DNA of 64,000 nt, taken from contig JAYQTB010000006.1 in NCBI GenBank assembly GCA_038147195.1, positions 124,001 to 188,000 of the forward strand, in the 5' to 3' direction. This DNA is from Eutrophocola salsuginis (lineage in GTDB: Bacteria; Pseudomonadota; Gammaproteobacteria; Pseudomonadales; Pseudohongiellaceae). Below are positions 40,322-47,835 of the stretch, one piece after another; position 1 is the stretch's first letter, and each line of letters opens with the position of its first letter. Under the pieces are notes generated by a model that was not told the origin of the DNA, made no database searches, and saw only the letters and a list, made by a program, of their open reading frames with translations. Both the position numbers and the translations under genes were made by a program.

Positions 40322-41326
40322 TTAAACTGACCTTAAACTGCCAATCACTGTTACTGAGACATCGCTATCTCCATTAGAGAAGCTTTTACCATCCCAGTCA
40401 CTTGTGTTGTTGCAAGCTTGAATTGTGGTGAGATCAGGGTTTCCAATAAATATGGATGAACCGATTCTGTCAGAATAATCTGCTTTAAAAAGCACCGAAG
40501 TGATTTTGTTATCAGAGAAAGCATGGTTATAAATACTCGTCACGCTGTATGGAATGATGACAGAGATTAGTGCGTTATTGCGGAAAGCATGATCGCCAAT
40601 ACTCGTCACGCTCTCAGGTATGGTCACCGTGGTAAGTTGGTTACCACCAAAGCCAGATAAATCAAGCACACTATCTGGAATCATGATAGAAGCAAGTTGG
40701 TTATTTTCAAAGCCACTAAGTTCAACCACACTATTAGGAATGGTGACAGAGGTCAGGATGTTATTAGAGAAAGCACCGGGCCTAATACTCGTCACGCTGT
40801 TGGGGATGAACACGGACGTAAGTTGGTTACCAAAAAAAGCATTGGTTCCAATACTCGTCACGCTAGTGGGAATGGTGACAGAGGTCAATTTGTTATTAAG
40901 GAAAGCAGAAACCCCAATATATGTCACGCTATCGGGAATAATGACAGAGGTCAGTCGGTTATTAGAAAAAGCACCAACTTCTATACTAGTCAAATTGTCG
41001 GGAATGGTGATAGAGGTCAGTTGGTTACTAGAAAAAGCACTGGTCCCAATTCTCGTCACACTGTTGGGAATGGTGACCGATGTGAGCTTATTTGAAAGGA
41101 AAGCATAGGATCTAATACTCGTCACGCTATAGGAATTGCCACCAGTGGAGACAGTGGCAGGTATGTTTAAGGTGACGGTACTCGTGCCGGCTGTAAAGCC
41201 AGTGATAGTGGCATTGCTTCCATCAATACTAAAGTCTAACAACCCGCCATCATCACTTTCGGCATAGACATGAGCAGCAAAGAGCAATGAAGTAAGGATT
41301 AGCTTTGTATGTAGTAGCCGGGTCAT
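40322..41326 (-). CDS. Secreted BspA-type leucine-rich repeat protein
   Basis: 334 residues; signal peptide ending HVYAES. From about residue 60 to 290 there are some ten 23-residue LRR_5 repeats of the form LTSVTIPNSVTSIGTSAFSN, seen in DNA as a 69-base period. An opening beta region (GGLLDFSIDGSNATITGF) precedes them and a short non-repeat end contains ACNNTSDWDG. BspA-like repeats mediate binding of proteins or surfaces; the protein should be outside the inner membrane. It is the island gene next to tRNA-fMet and is read toward it with no terminator seen between. Confidence 0.88.
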   Translation of the reverse strand: MTRLLHTKLILTSLLFAAHVYAESDDGGLLDFSIDGSNATITGFTAGTSTVTLNIPATVSTGGNSYSVTSIRSYAFLSNKLTSVTIPNSVTRIGTSAFSSNQLTSITIPDNLTSIEVGAFSNNRLTSVIIPDSVTYIGVSAFLNNKLTSVTIPTSVTSIGTNAFFGNQLTSVFIPNSVTSIRPGAFSNNILTSVTIPNSVVELSGFENNQLASIMIPDSVLDLSGFGGNQLTTVTIPESVTSIGDHAFRNNALISVIIPYSVTSIYNHAFSDNKITSVLFKADYSDRIGSSIFIGNPDLTTIQACNNTSDWDGKSFSNGDSDVSVTVIGSLRSV

Positions 41327-41406
41327 AGCTATAGCACTTGTTTAGGAATAGTCGAATCATTTCATGGATAGATACAGAAACTGGATAAGGCTAGATTACA
41401 ATCATC

Positions 41407-41790
41407 CTATGTATGGTCTAAGTATTTAGTCTTTTTTATATGCTTTTCTAATTCTTTTATATCGCCTGAATTTTTTGTGCTAGCCACTAGCTTAATTTTA
41501 TCGGGTGTTTCTATACTATAAATTTTCTCTACTTTCTTGCCACCCATCACTAAACCTGCAAGCAACCCAATTGGCCCTGCTACAGCAGCTCCAACTAGAC
41601 CCCATCCAGCAGATTTAATCAAACTTTCAGCTTCTTCCTCATCTATTTCGGAAATTTCACAATCATCTAACTTGTATTTAGGATGCTTATGTATATGAAA
41701 TTTTGGGCCTGTAAAAATATTCCACCCGGGCCCAATTCCAATTGGCAAACCATCTAAACCCTCTTTATTGCTTGCTATAATTTTCAACAT
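41407..41790 (-). CDS. Small protein with glycine-zipper hydrophobic segment
   Basis: 127 residues. The only clear feature is GWGLVGAAVAGPIGLLAGLV (about 68-87), a glycine-zipper-like membrane-inserting segment followed by MGGKKVEK; the N-terminal half is beta-like and the C-terminus Lys-rich. Similar architecture occurs in many small island and phage-linked proteins. I do not recognise a family. The start is an ATG; the ribosome site is weak. Confidence 0.6.
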   Translation of the reverse strand: MLKIIASNKEGLDGLPIGIGPGWNIFTGPKFHIHKHPKYKLDDCEISEIDEEEAESLIKSAGWGLVGAAVAGPIGLLAGLVMGGKKVEKIYSIETPDKIKLVASTKNSGDIKELEKHIKKTKYLDHT

Positions 41791-41819
41791 ACTTATATAG
41801 GCCTGTTCACAGCTTAGTT

Positions 41820-42224
41820 TTAATTATTATCCGACGGTTTCACTATCTCTATAGTGTACGCCCTATTCTCATTAGACAATTGCTCTGCGGCTGACTTCTC
41901 GCTCCACCCTGCTCTAGTTTTTAGATAGAACTGCATCGCTCTAATATCACCACTGAGAGCCTTATCTAATAAAGCAGAGCCTACATCAGCTATAGCCCGT
42001 GCTCTACCCTTCCTATATGCGGTAAAAACCTCAGGCTGTCTCTGCTCAACTGCCCGAAAAGTCTTCTCTGTCATATCAAAGTGTCTAGCTACTTGGGATT
42101 TAGTACAGACAGCGGCCAGTGCTTCTACCTGAATAACGTCCTTTTCGGTGAGTTTCTTGGTTGGTCTGCCACCTTTGTCTTTTGGGAAAAACATTCTAAG
42201 AAAAGATCTGTGATTCTTGGGCAA
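41820..42224 (-). CDS. Helix-turn-helix protein resembling a phage terminase small subunit
   Basis: 134 residues. KGGRPTKKLTEKDVIQVEAL leads into a helix-turn-helix (CTKSQVARHFDMTEKTFRAV), then a helical stretch and the phrase GDIRAMQFYLKTRAGWSEK, which I know from TerS-like and related phage HTH proteins. TerS recognises packaging sites; satellites often carry their own copy to redirect packaging. No large terminase, portal or capsid gene is present in the island. Assignment as TerS is tentative; a transcription regulator is the alternative. Confidence 0.6.
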   Translation of the reverse strand: MPKNHRSFLRMFFPKDKGGRPTKKLTEKDVIQVEALAAVCTKSQVARHFDMTEKTFRAVEQRQPEVFTAYRKGRARAIADVGSALLDKALSGDIRAMQFYLKTRAGWSEKSAAEQLSNENRAYTIEIVKPSDNN

Positions 42225-42289
42225 AAAAAGGTTTACAGAAGATTTGTGTATTCAATCTTTATAAGAATTTCTGTCTTCCATGAACATTA

Positions 42290-42736
42290 TCAAATCTTGC
42301 ACTGTGCAGCACTAGTTTCAATAAGCATTTGGTCTCCGGCATAATCAGCCCCAATAATTACTCCATATCCTTTATAAAGATCCATATTTAAGATAAGTTC
42401 AGAAAACTGTAATTGACAGACTAAATGTCTAAATACAGCATTATCGGCTCTGCAAAATAACTTTTCTTCCCGGCGATCCTGCCATTCGAATACCCAATCC
42501 GTGCTATTCGCCTCTCTTTTTATATAGAAAATATTAGAAATATCATTTAATTTTGGTGTGCTTATAGTCGGGTTTTTTCCTAAGATTTGAGATTTAAGGG
42601 AATTTGTGGTTTTGCACAGGTAGGATTCATCTTCGTCTATTTGCTGTGAAATTCCGGCTTTTGGGAGGAGAACAGAAAATCCTGTAATTATAATTATACG
42701 TAAAAGCCAAGATTTTAGTGGTACAAAATTTTTCAT
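42290..42736 (-). CDS. Small secreted protein, unknown, four cysteines in mature part
   Basis: 148 residues; hydrophobic leader (WLLRIIIITGFSVLLPKAG) followed by a mature region with cysteines in YLCKTT, LFCRAD, HLVCQL and the last residues AAQCKI, possibly two disulfides. No recognised domain. Its start region overlaps no other real gene; it is divergent from the broken gene at 42770. Confidence 0.6.
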   Translation of the reverse strand: MKNFVPLKSWLLRIIIITGFSVLLPKAGISQQIDEDESYLCKTTNSLKSQILGKNPTISTPKLNDISNIFYIKREANSTDWVFEWQDRREEKLFCRADNAVFRHLVCQLQFSELILNMDLYKGYGVIIGADYAGDQMLIETSAAQCKI

Positions 42737-42769
42737 TTATTTCTCATCTGGATACAGTAGATGCAAGCT

Positions 42770-43899
42770 ATGAAATACTATTTATCTATATTATTAATAG
42801 CAATAGTTCCACATTTTTATTTGCTCAAGACACGGGCAATTATGAAAATTGTATACTAGAAAATATGAAAGGTGTTTCTTCGGACATAGCGGCTACCGCT
42901 ATTCAGGAAGCATGCAATAATTTGTTCTCAATGAATCCGCTTCTGAAACTCAGCTTTCAGAAGGACCGATAAGTCAAGCAGGGCTTTCAGAAAATAATTT
43001 CGCTAGTGATAATGAAGATAAAATAACTGATGACATATCAAGTACGGAGCCATCACCTATATTTAAACTTTTGAACAAAGGAAGTACCCGCAATATCGTT
43101 GACCGTAGACATGCTTATCAACTAACTTAAGTTTTTCTTTAATATCTAAAATAACTATTCATCATATTAATCCTGAAACCAATAGTTACTACATATCAGA
43201 TAGCACTCAAGTGGGTCCGTATCAATCTGAATCGGAGATGGCCGGAGTGATTGAAAGCGGACTTAAAAAGACTATTAGCGAGTGGGCTTTCTTAAAGACT
43301 ATAATTTGAATGACCAATATTCGGCAGAGAATTTCAGTGAAGAAACTCTTAATATTTTCTGGCAAATTGCCTCAGACATGAAGAGTGAGAATTATAGATT
43401 CAAGAGAAGCTTTAGATTTGATGAGCAAGTAAGCAACGAAATACAAAGTCAGAGTGAGAACTATATACTGGTTTTAGATATAGACCATATAAATTACGAA
43501 AAATGGATGCATGATTTTGAAGAAGATCCTGAATACTTTTATTTAAATCCGCAGCCATTCAGAGGAGCTAGAAAGGAAGGGGTTGTAGCAGGTCTTGTTG
43601 GCTTTGCAATTGGTGGACCGCTTGCTCAAATAGCAATTGAATCAACTACAAACTATGTGCTTAATAAAAATAAAAACTACAATCATCAGAATCTAGTTTC
43701 AGCTTTTTTAATTGATACTTCAAATAGTAAAGTAATTTGGGCATTTAAAGATGGCTATCAGGTACAGCTTTCAAGTAATGAAGATTTACGTATAAGAATT
43801 GATTACGCGCTTGAAAAAATAATTTATTTTTGCTGCCAAAATAAAAAACTAATAAAATTAAAGATAAATAAACCCTCTTTTAGAATATGTCTTCAATAA
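42770..43899 (+). pseudogene. Secreted-protein gene broken by four one-base frameshifts
   Basis: Reading starts at ATG 42770 with a signal peptide (MKYYLSILLIAIVPHF) and then needs four successive -1 shifts: at the T run 42814-42818 (into LFAQDTGNYENCILENMKGV), near 42926-42932 (into NESASETQLSEGPISQ), near 43121-43128 (into LSFSLISKITIHHINPET) and near 43291-43298 (into LKDYNLNDQYSAENFSEETL). Adding one base at each gives one open frame of 377 codons to the stop at 43899. The part CILENMKGVSSDIAATAIQE resembles small Vibrio-type secreted proteins (VF_A0006-like); the C-terminal half has a glycine zipper (GLVGFAIGGPLAQI). The last 205 codons could still be translated from GTG 43282. It could also be two genes rather than one. 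Confidence 0.65.
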
Positions 43900-43917
43900 A
43901 CTGAAATTTTCTTTCAA

Positions 43918-44917
43918 CTAATATTTTTGTTTATTTGCTATTACTCCTCTAACTCCACCTTTAGGATTTTCACAATCCCCATTTCTGCGCGGGATTAAGT
44001 GAGTATGGCAGTGAAAAATAGTCTGCCCAGATGACTCTCCTGAATTAGTTCCTATATTAAAGCCGGTTTGGTTTTTTGTCGTTGCTGATTATTCTTTCCC
44101 GTGCAGATTCTAAAAGTTGCTGAATAGCGTTTCTTTCAGGCTGATATAGACCAAAATATTCATCAACGTGTCTCTTTGGTATCAACAAAGTATGACCGCT
44201 AGTCACTGGATAATTGTCTTCAAACGCAATGGCTAGTTCATTCTCTTCTATGACACGATTTTTGGGTAATTCACAGAAGATGCAACCTTCTTCTCTTTTT
44301 GAATAAGTATCAGCCATTCGCCTAAAGTCAGTATCATCCCTGTCCCGCTTCATTGCATTACAGCTATAACAGAGAGACTGGAGATTTGACTCATCATCCA
44401 GACCGCCTTTGTTACGGGGAATTATGTGGTCTACTTCAAGCGATTTTTTGTCAGCGGAAATACCGCACAATTCGCACCTAAATTTAGCTCTGCTGAGTAT
44501 CTTGTACCTCAAGGTTCCGGGTATGTAGCCAGATGACTTTTTTCTATGACTCCATGGGTCCGACCTTTTTTCGAGATAGGCATCGATTTTTGACTCACAT
44601 AATTGAATCAGCTCTTTAACTTCACTTGGGCTCAGAATAAAATCCATTGAGTCTATATTCATTACCTTCTTTGAGGTAATACTTCTGTTCTTCGTTAAAA
44701 CCTTACCCACCATATTTTTGGTAATATGCTCGTAATATTCAACTTGAGATACGTCATATTTCAATAGAGATTGTGCTATTTGTGTTACTGACGCCTTTCC
44801 GTCGCTTTTGAGCAACTCCATTAACATGACAGGTTGATAGATGTGGGCCATCCGCATTTTGATTGAAATGAACTCAAACAAAATCTGAAATGATGAAATC
44901 ATGTTCCCGTCCCTCAT
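43918..44917 (-). pseudogene. HNH endonuclease-HIT domain fusion, frameshifted near the C-terminus
   Basis: As it stands the frame gives 286 residues: an N-terminal winged-helix-like part (about 25-115), an HNH nuclease with both zinc pairs (CELCG 148-152, VDHIIPRNKGG 162-172, CYSCN 183-187), and a HIT domain beginning CIFCELPKNRV (212) and GHTLLIPKRHVDEYF (241), stopping at 44057. The HIT catalytic triad is not lost but out of frame: after the run of six A (plus-strand T 44072-44077) the other frame reads TGFNIGTNSGESSGQ and FHCHTHLIPRRNG to a TAG at 43918-43920. Removing one A yields 332 residues with HCHTH. Role: DNA cleavage coupled to nucleotide binding or hydrolysis, probably defence or anti-phage cargo (inference). 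Start may be 44917 or the ATG at 44902. Confidence 0.82.
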
Positions 44918-44955
44918 ATTATGTTCGATGGGTATGGCTTACTATATGACTCCCC

Positions 44956-45079
44956 GAATTGGAGTACTAATGTTTTCAAATATGCCTGTTTAGACCCTCA
45001 GGTCGGAGGACTAAACATTACTTCTGCCCGCCTAACTGTTCCATTATTGAGGACTATTGGGAATTTAGTACTCTAATTT
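44956..45079. repeat. Nested inverted repeats between two island genes
   Basis: Outer arms GAATTGGAGTACTAAT (44956-44971) and TTTAGTACTCTAATTT (45064-45079) are complementary at 13 of 16 positions; an inner hairpin GTTTAG...CTAAAC with a CCTC/GAGG extension lies at 44988-45016. The right outer arm overlaps the 3' end of the winged-helix gene. Could be a terminator-like structure or a recombination or replication signal. Confidence 0.4.
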
Positions 45080-45528
45080 GGAGGGATAGATTTATCATAG
45101 TCTTTGCACTCCGGCTGATGCTTCCAGCTTGATTTTATTGTGCACCAGTACCCTAAAGACCTATCACTCGGTTTAATTCCCTCATCATATGGTTTACCGG
45201 CTTTTGCCTCATCGATTGGAAGCCATGTAATAGCTAATAGAGTTGCATAACCTCTAACCTTTCTGCCCTGACGAGTTACAACAAGAAAACCTTTATGGAT
45301 CAACTTATTATAAGCCCTATGTAAGGAAGACTTTGACCATCCTCTTTTTTTTAGGAGGGTATGACATGCTGTCAAATGACCATTATTGTGGCCACTATAT
45401 TGCGCTCCTATATCAAGCAATAGTTTAACCTCTGGCGCTCTTAGTTTCAGATATCGGTCAGACATCAGAACCATCTTGGGAACGGCAAAAAATCCACCTT
45501 CGAATCTATTTTTTTTGCTTCTAGACAT
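45073..45528 (-). CDS. Winged-helix protein, possible replication or regulatory protein
   Basis: 151 residues. GGFFAVPKMVLMSDRYLKL, then LLDIGAQYSGHNNGHLTACH and a winged helix (LLKKRGWSKSSLHRAYNKLI, HKGFLVVTRQG). This layout is common in plasmid and phage-satellite helix-turn-helix proteins where it sits in the pri/rep position after alpA. No primase or helicase motif is present, so direct replication function is not shown. Six bases before it ends the Cys-rich gene on the same strand. Confidence 0.65.
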   Translation of the reverse strand: MSRSKKNRFEGGFFAVPKMVLMSDRYLKLRAPEVKLLLDIGAQYSGHNNGHLTACHTLLKKRGWSKSSLHRAYNKLIHKGFLVVTRQGRKVRGYATLLAITWLPIDEAKAGKPYDEGIKPSDRSLGYWCTIKSSWKHQPECKDYDKSIPPN

Positions 45529-45534
45529 ATCTCT

Positions 45535-45750
45535 CTAAATTCCCACTTTTAAGGGCTGAGAAAAGTCCAAATTGACCCCATGGCAAGCCCTAACAGAATT
45601 TGGAATAGGATGGGTAGTCTTTGGCCTAACGTCGTATAAAGGGCACTTTTTGGCCTCACAGAGCGTAACTTGCTGCCTCCATGTGCCGGGAGCCTTAACG
45701 TCGTAAGAGCACTCTTTACAGAACTCATTGATGCTAGTTCGGAGGCTCAT
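45535..45750 (-). CDS. Cys-rich small island protein
   Basis: 71 residues. Cysteines in FCKECSYD and LCEAKKCPLYDVRP form a CxxC...CxxxxC pattern likely to bind zinc. The pattern MSLRxxI...C..C..D..GTWR.QV..C....CPL...RP is familiar from phages and integrative elements of Vibrio and Pseudomonas relatives; its role is unknown. Start codon overlaps the end of the AlpA-like gene by four bases, so it is translationally coupled to it. Confidence 0.7.
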   Translation of the reverse strand: MSLRTSINEFCKECSYDVKAPGTWRQQVTLCEAKKCPLYDVRPKTTHPIPNSVRACHGVNLDFSQPLKVGI

Positions 45751-46019
45751 TGCAGGCTCCTCCCAAAGCTTGATTCAAAAGCTAGAATTTCTTCATTTAG
45801 CCATCTTGTAGTATTGAGGCTGATTTTTTTCGGGCGGGGGAACGGATTACTTGGGTCTTTAGCCCAGTTCCATATAGTCTTTCTGTGAAGGCCGTACCTT
45901 CTAGCTAGAACCTTATCAGACGAGTAACCTACTCCTTCGTCGATATCCTGCATTTGTTCTTTGAGAGCTTGCTCTTCCGCAATCTGCTCAAAATCTACAA
46001 CTTCTTCTAAGCTTTTCAT
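45747..46019 (-). CDS. AlpA-like (MerR-type HTH) regulator
   Basis: 90 residues. DKVLARRYGLHRKTIWNWAK is the helix-turn-helix, followed by the wing DPSNPFPRPKKISLNTTRWL and NEEILAFE, the AlpA/excisionase pattern. AlpA proteins activate integrase or excision and are the master switch of Gram-negative phage-inducible islands. The N-terminal 35 residues are an acidic extension not usual in the shortest AlpA proteins. Two palindromes lie 60-100 bases upstream. Confidence 0.78.
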   Translation of the reverse strand: MKSLEEVVDFEQIAEEQALKEQMQDIDEGVGYSSDKVLARRYGLHRKTIWNWAKDPSNPFPRPKKISLNTTRWLNEEILAFESSFGRSLQ

Positions 46020-46079
46020 TGGGATTTACCTCTGCATGTGAAAACAGTGGTTCCCAATGTCTCAGAAATAACTACGTTT

Positions 46080-46116
46080 AAGTGCATTTGCACTTTAAGT
46101 GAGTGCATTTGCACTT
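46080..46116. promoter_or_regulatory. Twin palindromic operators upstream of the AlpA-like gene
   Basis: AAGTGCATTTGCACTT at 46080-46095 and GAGTGCATTTGCACTT at 46101-46116. Each is AGTGCA-TT(T)-GCACT, arms of seven or six bases around the same centre, repeated with a 21-base offset (two helical turns), so dimers would bind on the same face. On the minus strand a TTAACA element lies just upstream (about 46120-46125), so the sites cover the likely promoter of the 46019 gene. Confidence 0.65.
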
Positions 46117-46149
46117 ATGTTAAAAAGTTTGGTTGTTTAAATAATGTTT

Positions 46150-46794
46150 TTAGTTATTGTCTTCTTCCAGCACTTTATTAGCTTTAGCAAAAAGCTCCTT
46201 TATATTGCGCTCCCCAAGCCCTTTATTCCTTACATCATCTGGGTCTACAGAAGCCTGTATTTTATTTATTAGTTGTTTTTGATCGCATTTATAGGCCTCC
46301 TTTACTACTTTAAGGAGGTGACCCCAGACACGTAACTCATTATTAATTTTTGTTTGAGAAACCTCATCCTTAAAATCTAGCATATCAGTCTTCTCTTTAA
46401 GGGGGGGCTTTCCCACTTTGAATCCAAGTTCTTCGGCTTCGATAAGCCATGGTATATCGATCCCCTTTTTACCGGCCCAGTTAATTACATAGCATGGCCT
46501 CACTTTGGCCACATCGTTTATATCAGCAGATGTAGAGCTGAATATAGACATTCCGTCACGTTTGCTTTTTCTCAACACGGGATGGTCAGAACCTTGCCAA
46601 AGACTAGATACCCTTCTAAATTCTGCAGGATCATTCTGCTCCCTCCTCCCGTCAGAGATTCGAATTAGAGCTGTGTACGAGTTTCCTAAATCATTATGGA
46701 AGAAACCGCTTAATATCATGCAACTCTGGCGCACAGACCACCTATCCATGCGCAACCAGTCTTCAAATTCCTTAACAAATGTCTTAGCCATCAC
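46150..46794 (-). CDS. Island protein of unknown function, 214 aa
   Basis: Begins at GTG 46794 or ATG 46791 behind GGAGGA, overlapping the end of the integrase fragment by 11 bases. Contains WSVRQSCMILSGF near the start, INWAGKKGIDIPWLIEAEEL near 105-125 and a helical Lys-rich C-terminus. The phrase K-G-I-x-I-P-W-L is common in uncharacterised proteins encoded next to integrases. No domain assigned. Confidence 0.6.
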   Translation of the reverse strand: MMAKTFVKEFEDWLRMDRWSVRQSCMILSGFFHNDLGNSYTALIRISDGRREQNDPAEFRRVSSLWQGSDHPVLRKSKRDGMSIFSSTSADINDVAKVRPCYVINWAGKKGIDIPWLIEAEELGFKVGKPPLKEKTDMLDFKDEVSQTKINNELRVWGHLLKVVKEAYKCDQKQLINKIQASVDPDDVRNKGLGERNIKELFAKANKVLEEDNN

Positions 46795-47347
46795 TCCTCC
46801 GCCATTCTTCTAGCTTCTCCGTAACGAGCTTTCCTGTATGAAGAAACTCATGGTATTCGGTAAGTAGCCTTTTCCGCTTTAAGAACAACTGATTTCTGGC
46901 ATAGGCGGCACGAGTCCTGTCATTTTGAGTGTGCTGAAGCGTTAATTCTGCCACCTCCTCTATAGCGGCGTTGGCCTGACACCACTGCCTCAAAGCTGAC
47001 CGAAAGCCATGGGTTGTGCCCTCAAACCCCAAATCCTCTTGGATAGAACTGCCGAGATAAGCGTCTGGCACTTCTAGACCATTAACCGTCTTGAAAACGA
47101 GCCCTTTCCCTTTGCCGTCTCTGTAGGTTCTTTGTGCCTTCAGTAAGGCAATGGTTCGATCTGTAAGAGGTATGTACCACATCCTTTTGCTCTTGTTGGC
47201 CTTTGAGCCCTCTTTTATCGTCCAGACCTTTAGCTCGAAGTCGAAATCCTCCCACTGTGCCACTCTGCAAACACCGGGCCTGTTTCCGGTATAGATTGCT
47301 AAAGCAGTGATGGCGGCAGGAGCTTCATCTATTTTTCGCTTAGCGCT
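46784..47347 (-). pseudogene. Tyrosine integrase, C-terminal catalytic fragment (P4 type)
   Basis: The open frame runs from the tRNA junction and has no native start; the first integrase codon is about 47345-47347. It retains the box I arginine region (TGNRPGVCRVAQWEDFD), the box II THGFRSALRQWC, the HTQND histidine segment and the tyrosine in RAAYARNQLFLKRKRLL. Family length is near 400, so about 200 N-terminal residues, including the arm-binding and core-binding domains, are missing. All catalytic residues survive, but without DNA-binding domains the fragment cannot be a normal integrase. A GTG at 47263 could start a 159-residue product that lacks box I. Confidence 0.88.
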
Positions 47348-47409
47348 CTCATGAATTCTACGTCACTACCCCCTCAAGATAGCGTGTCTACCAATTCCAC
47401 CACGTCGGC
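47346..47409 (-). pseudogene. Truncated tRNA-Leu(GAG)
   Basis: Minus strand GCCGACGTGGTGGAATTGGT (acceptor 5' strand and D arm), then the anticodon arm CTATCTTGAGGGGGTAG, a variable arm with TGA...TCA stem and the 5' half of the T stem (GAGAG). The match stops there: the T loop, 3' half of the T stem, acceptor 3' strand and CCA (23 nt) are replaced by integrase coding sequence. 64 + 23 nt makes the normal 87. Begins immediately after the secG stop codon, its usual neighbour. Cannot mature into a tRNA. Confidence 0.88.
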
Positions 47410-47799
47410 TTATTCTTGTGATTCTTCCTCGATCACAACTGGGATATCGCCATCCTCTTCAATGCTGGGAATGTCATCAGCGGCTTGGCGTTCCGCGGCT
47501 GCCTGTTGCTGGGCGGCGATTTCATCAAGATTCTGGATCAGTCCACCATCATTGATGCTTATGTCGGCTTGCTGCCGGGCGATGATCGCCAGTCCAAGAC
47601 TGGTGATAAAAAAGACAGTCGCCATGATGCTTGTCGATTTGGTCAGTGCATTGCCGCTGCCTGAACTGCCGAAAATGGTCTGTGAAGCACCACTACCGAA
47701 AGAAGCGCCCATATCCGCCCCCTTGCCCTGCTGGATGAGCACAAGGCCGGTAATAGTTATGGCGGCTATGACATGAACAAAAATAATCAATGATTCCAT
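47410..47799 (-). CDS. secG: Preprotein translocase subunit SecG
   Basis: 129 residues, inner-membrane component of SecYEG. Two membrane helices: the first 20 residues (MESLIIFVHVIAAITITGLV) and STSIMATVFFITSLGLAIIA; the loop between contains IQQGKGADMGASFGSGASQT, the conserved SecG block. The C-terminal tail is acidic. Directly followed by the tRNA-Leu remnant. Confidence 0.95.
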   Translation of the reverse strand: MESLIIFVHVIAAITITGLVLIQQGKGADMGASFGSGASQTIFGSSGSGNALTKSTSIMATVFFITSLGLAIIARQQADISINDGGLIQNLDEIAAQQQAAAERQAADDIPSIEEDGDIPVVIEEESQE

Positions 47800-47835
47800 A
47801 AATTCTCTCGTTTTCGCAGACTCTCGAGAGTCGCC

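Larger units (their letters stand above)
40320..47347. mobile_element. Genomic island in tRNA-Leu(GAG), degenerate P4/PICI-like satellite
   Basis: Seven kilobases, visibly AT-richer than either flank, separating tRNA-Leu from tRNA-fMet, which I expect to be adjacent in the secG-tRNA-rimP locus. Order on the minus strand from the tRNA-Leu end: integrase C-terminal fragment, unknown 214-aa protein, AlpA-like regulator, Cys-rich protein, winged-helix protein, HNH-HIT nuclease, (plus strand) broken secreted-protein gene, secreted protein, TerS-like protein, glycine-zipper protein, LRR protein. Boundaries: the tRNA junction at 47345/47346 is exact; the other end is placed at the -35 box of the tRNA-fMet promoter. 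I found no copy of the missing tRNA-Leu 3' end at the far side. Confidence 0.78.

Noticed and set aside
40560..41120. Regular repeats of about 69 bases that look like a CRISPR or tandem array
   Set aside because: The period equals 23 codons and the frame is open throughout; these are leucine-rich repeats of a protein. No CRISPR array is present in the window.
42770..43899. Programmed ribosomal frameshifting
   Set aside because: Four -1 shifts would be needed and I see no X XXY YYZ slippery heptamer in the right frame at the joins. Decay or sequence error is simpler.
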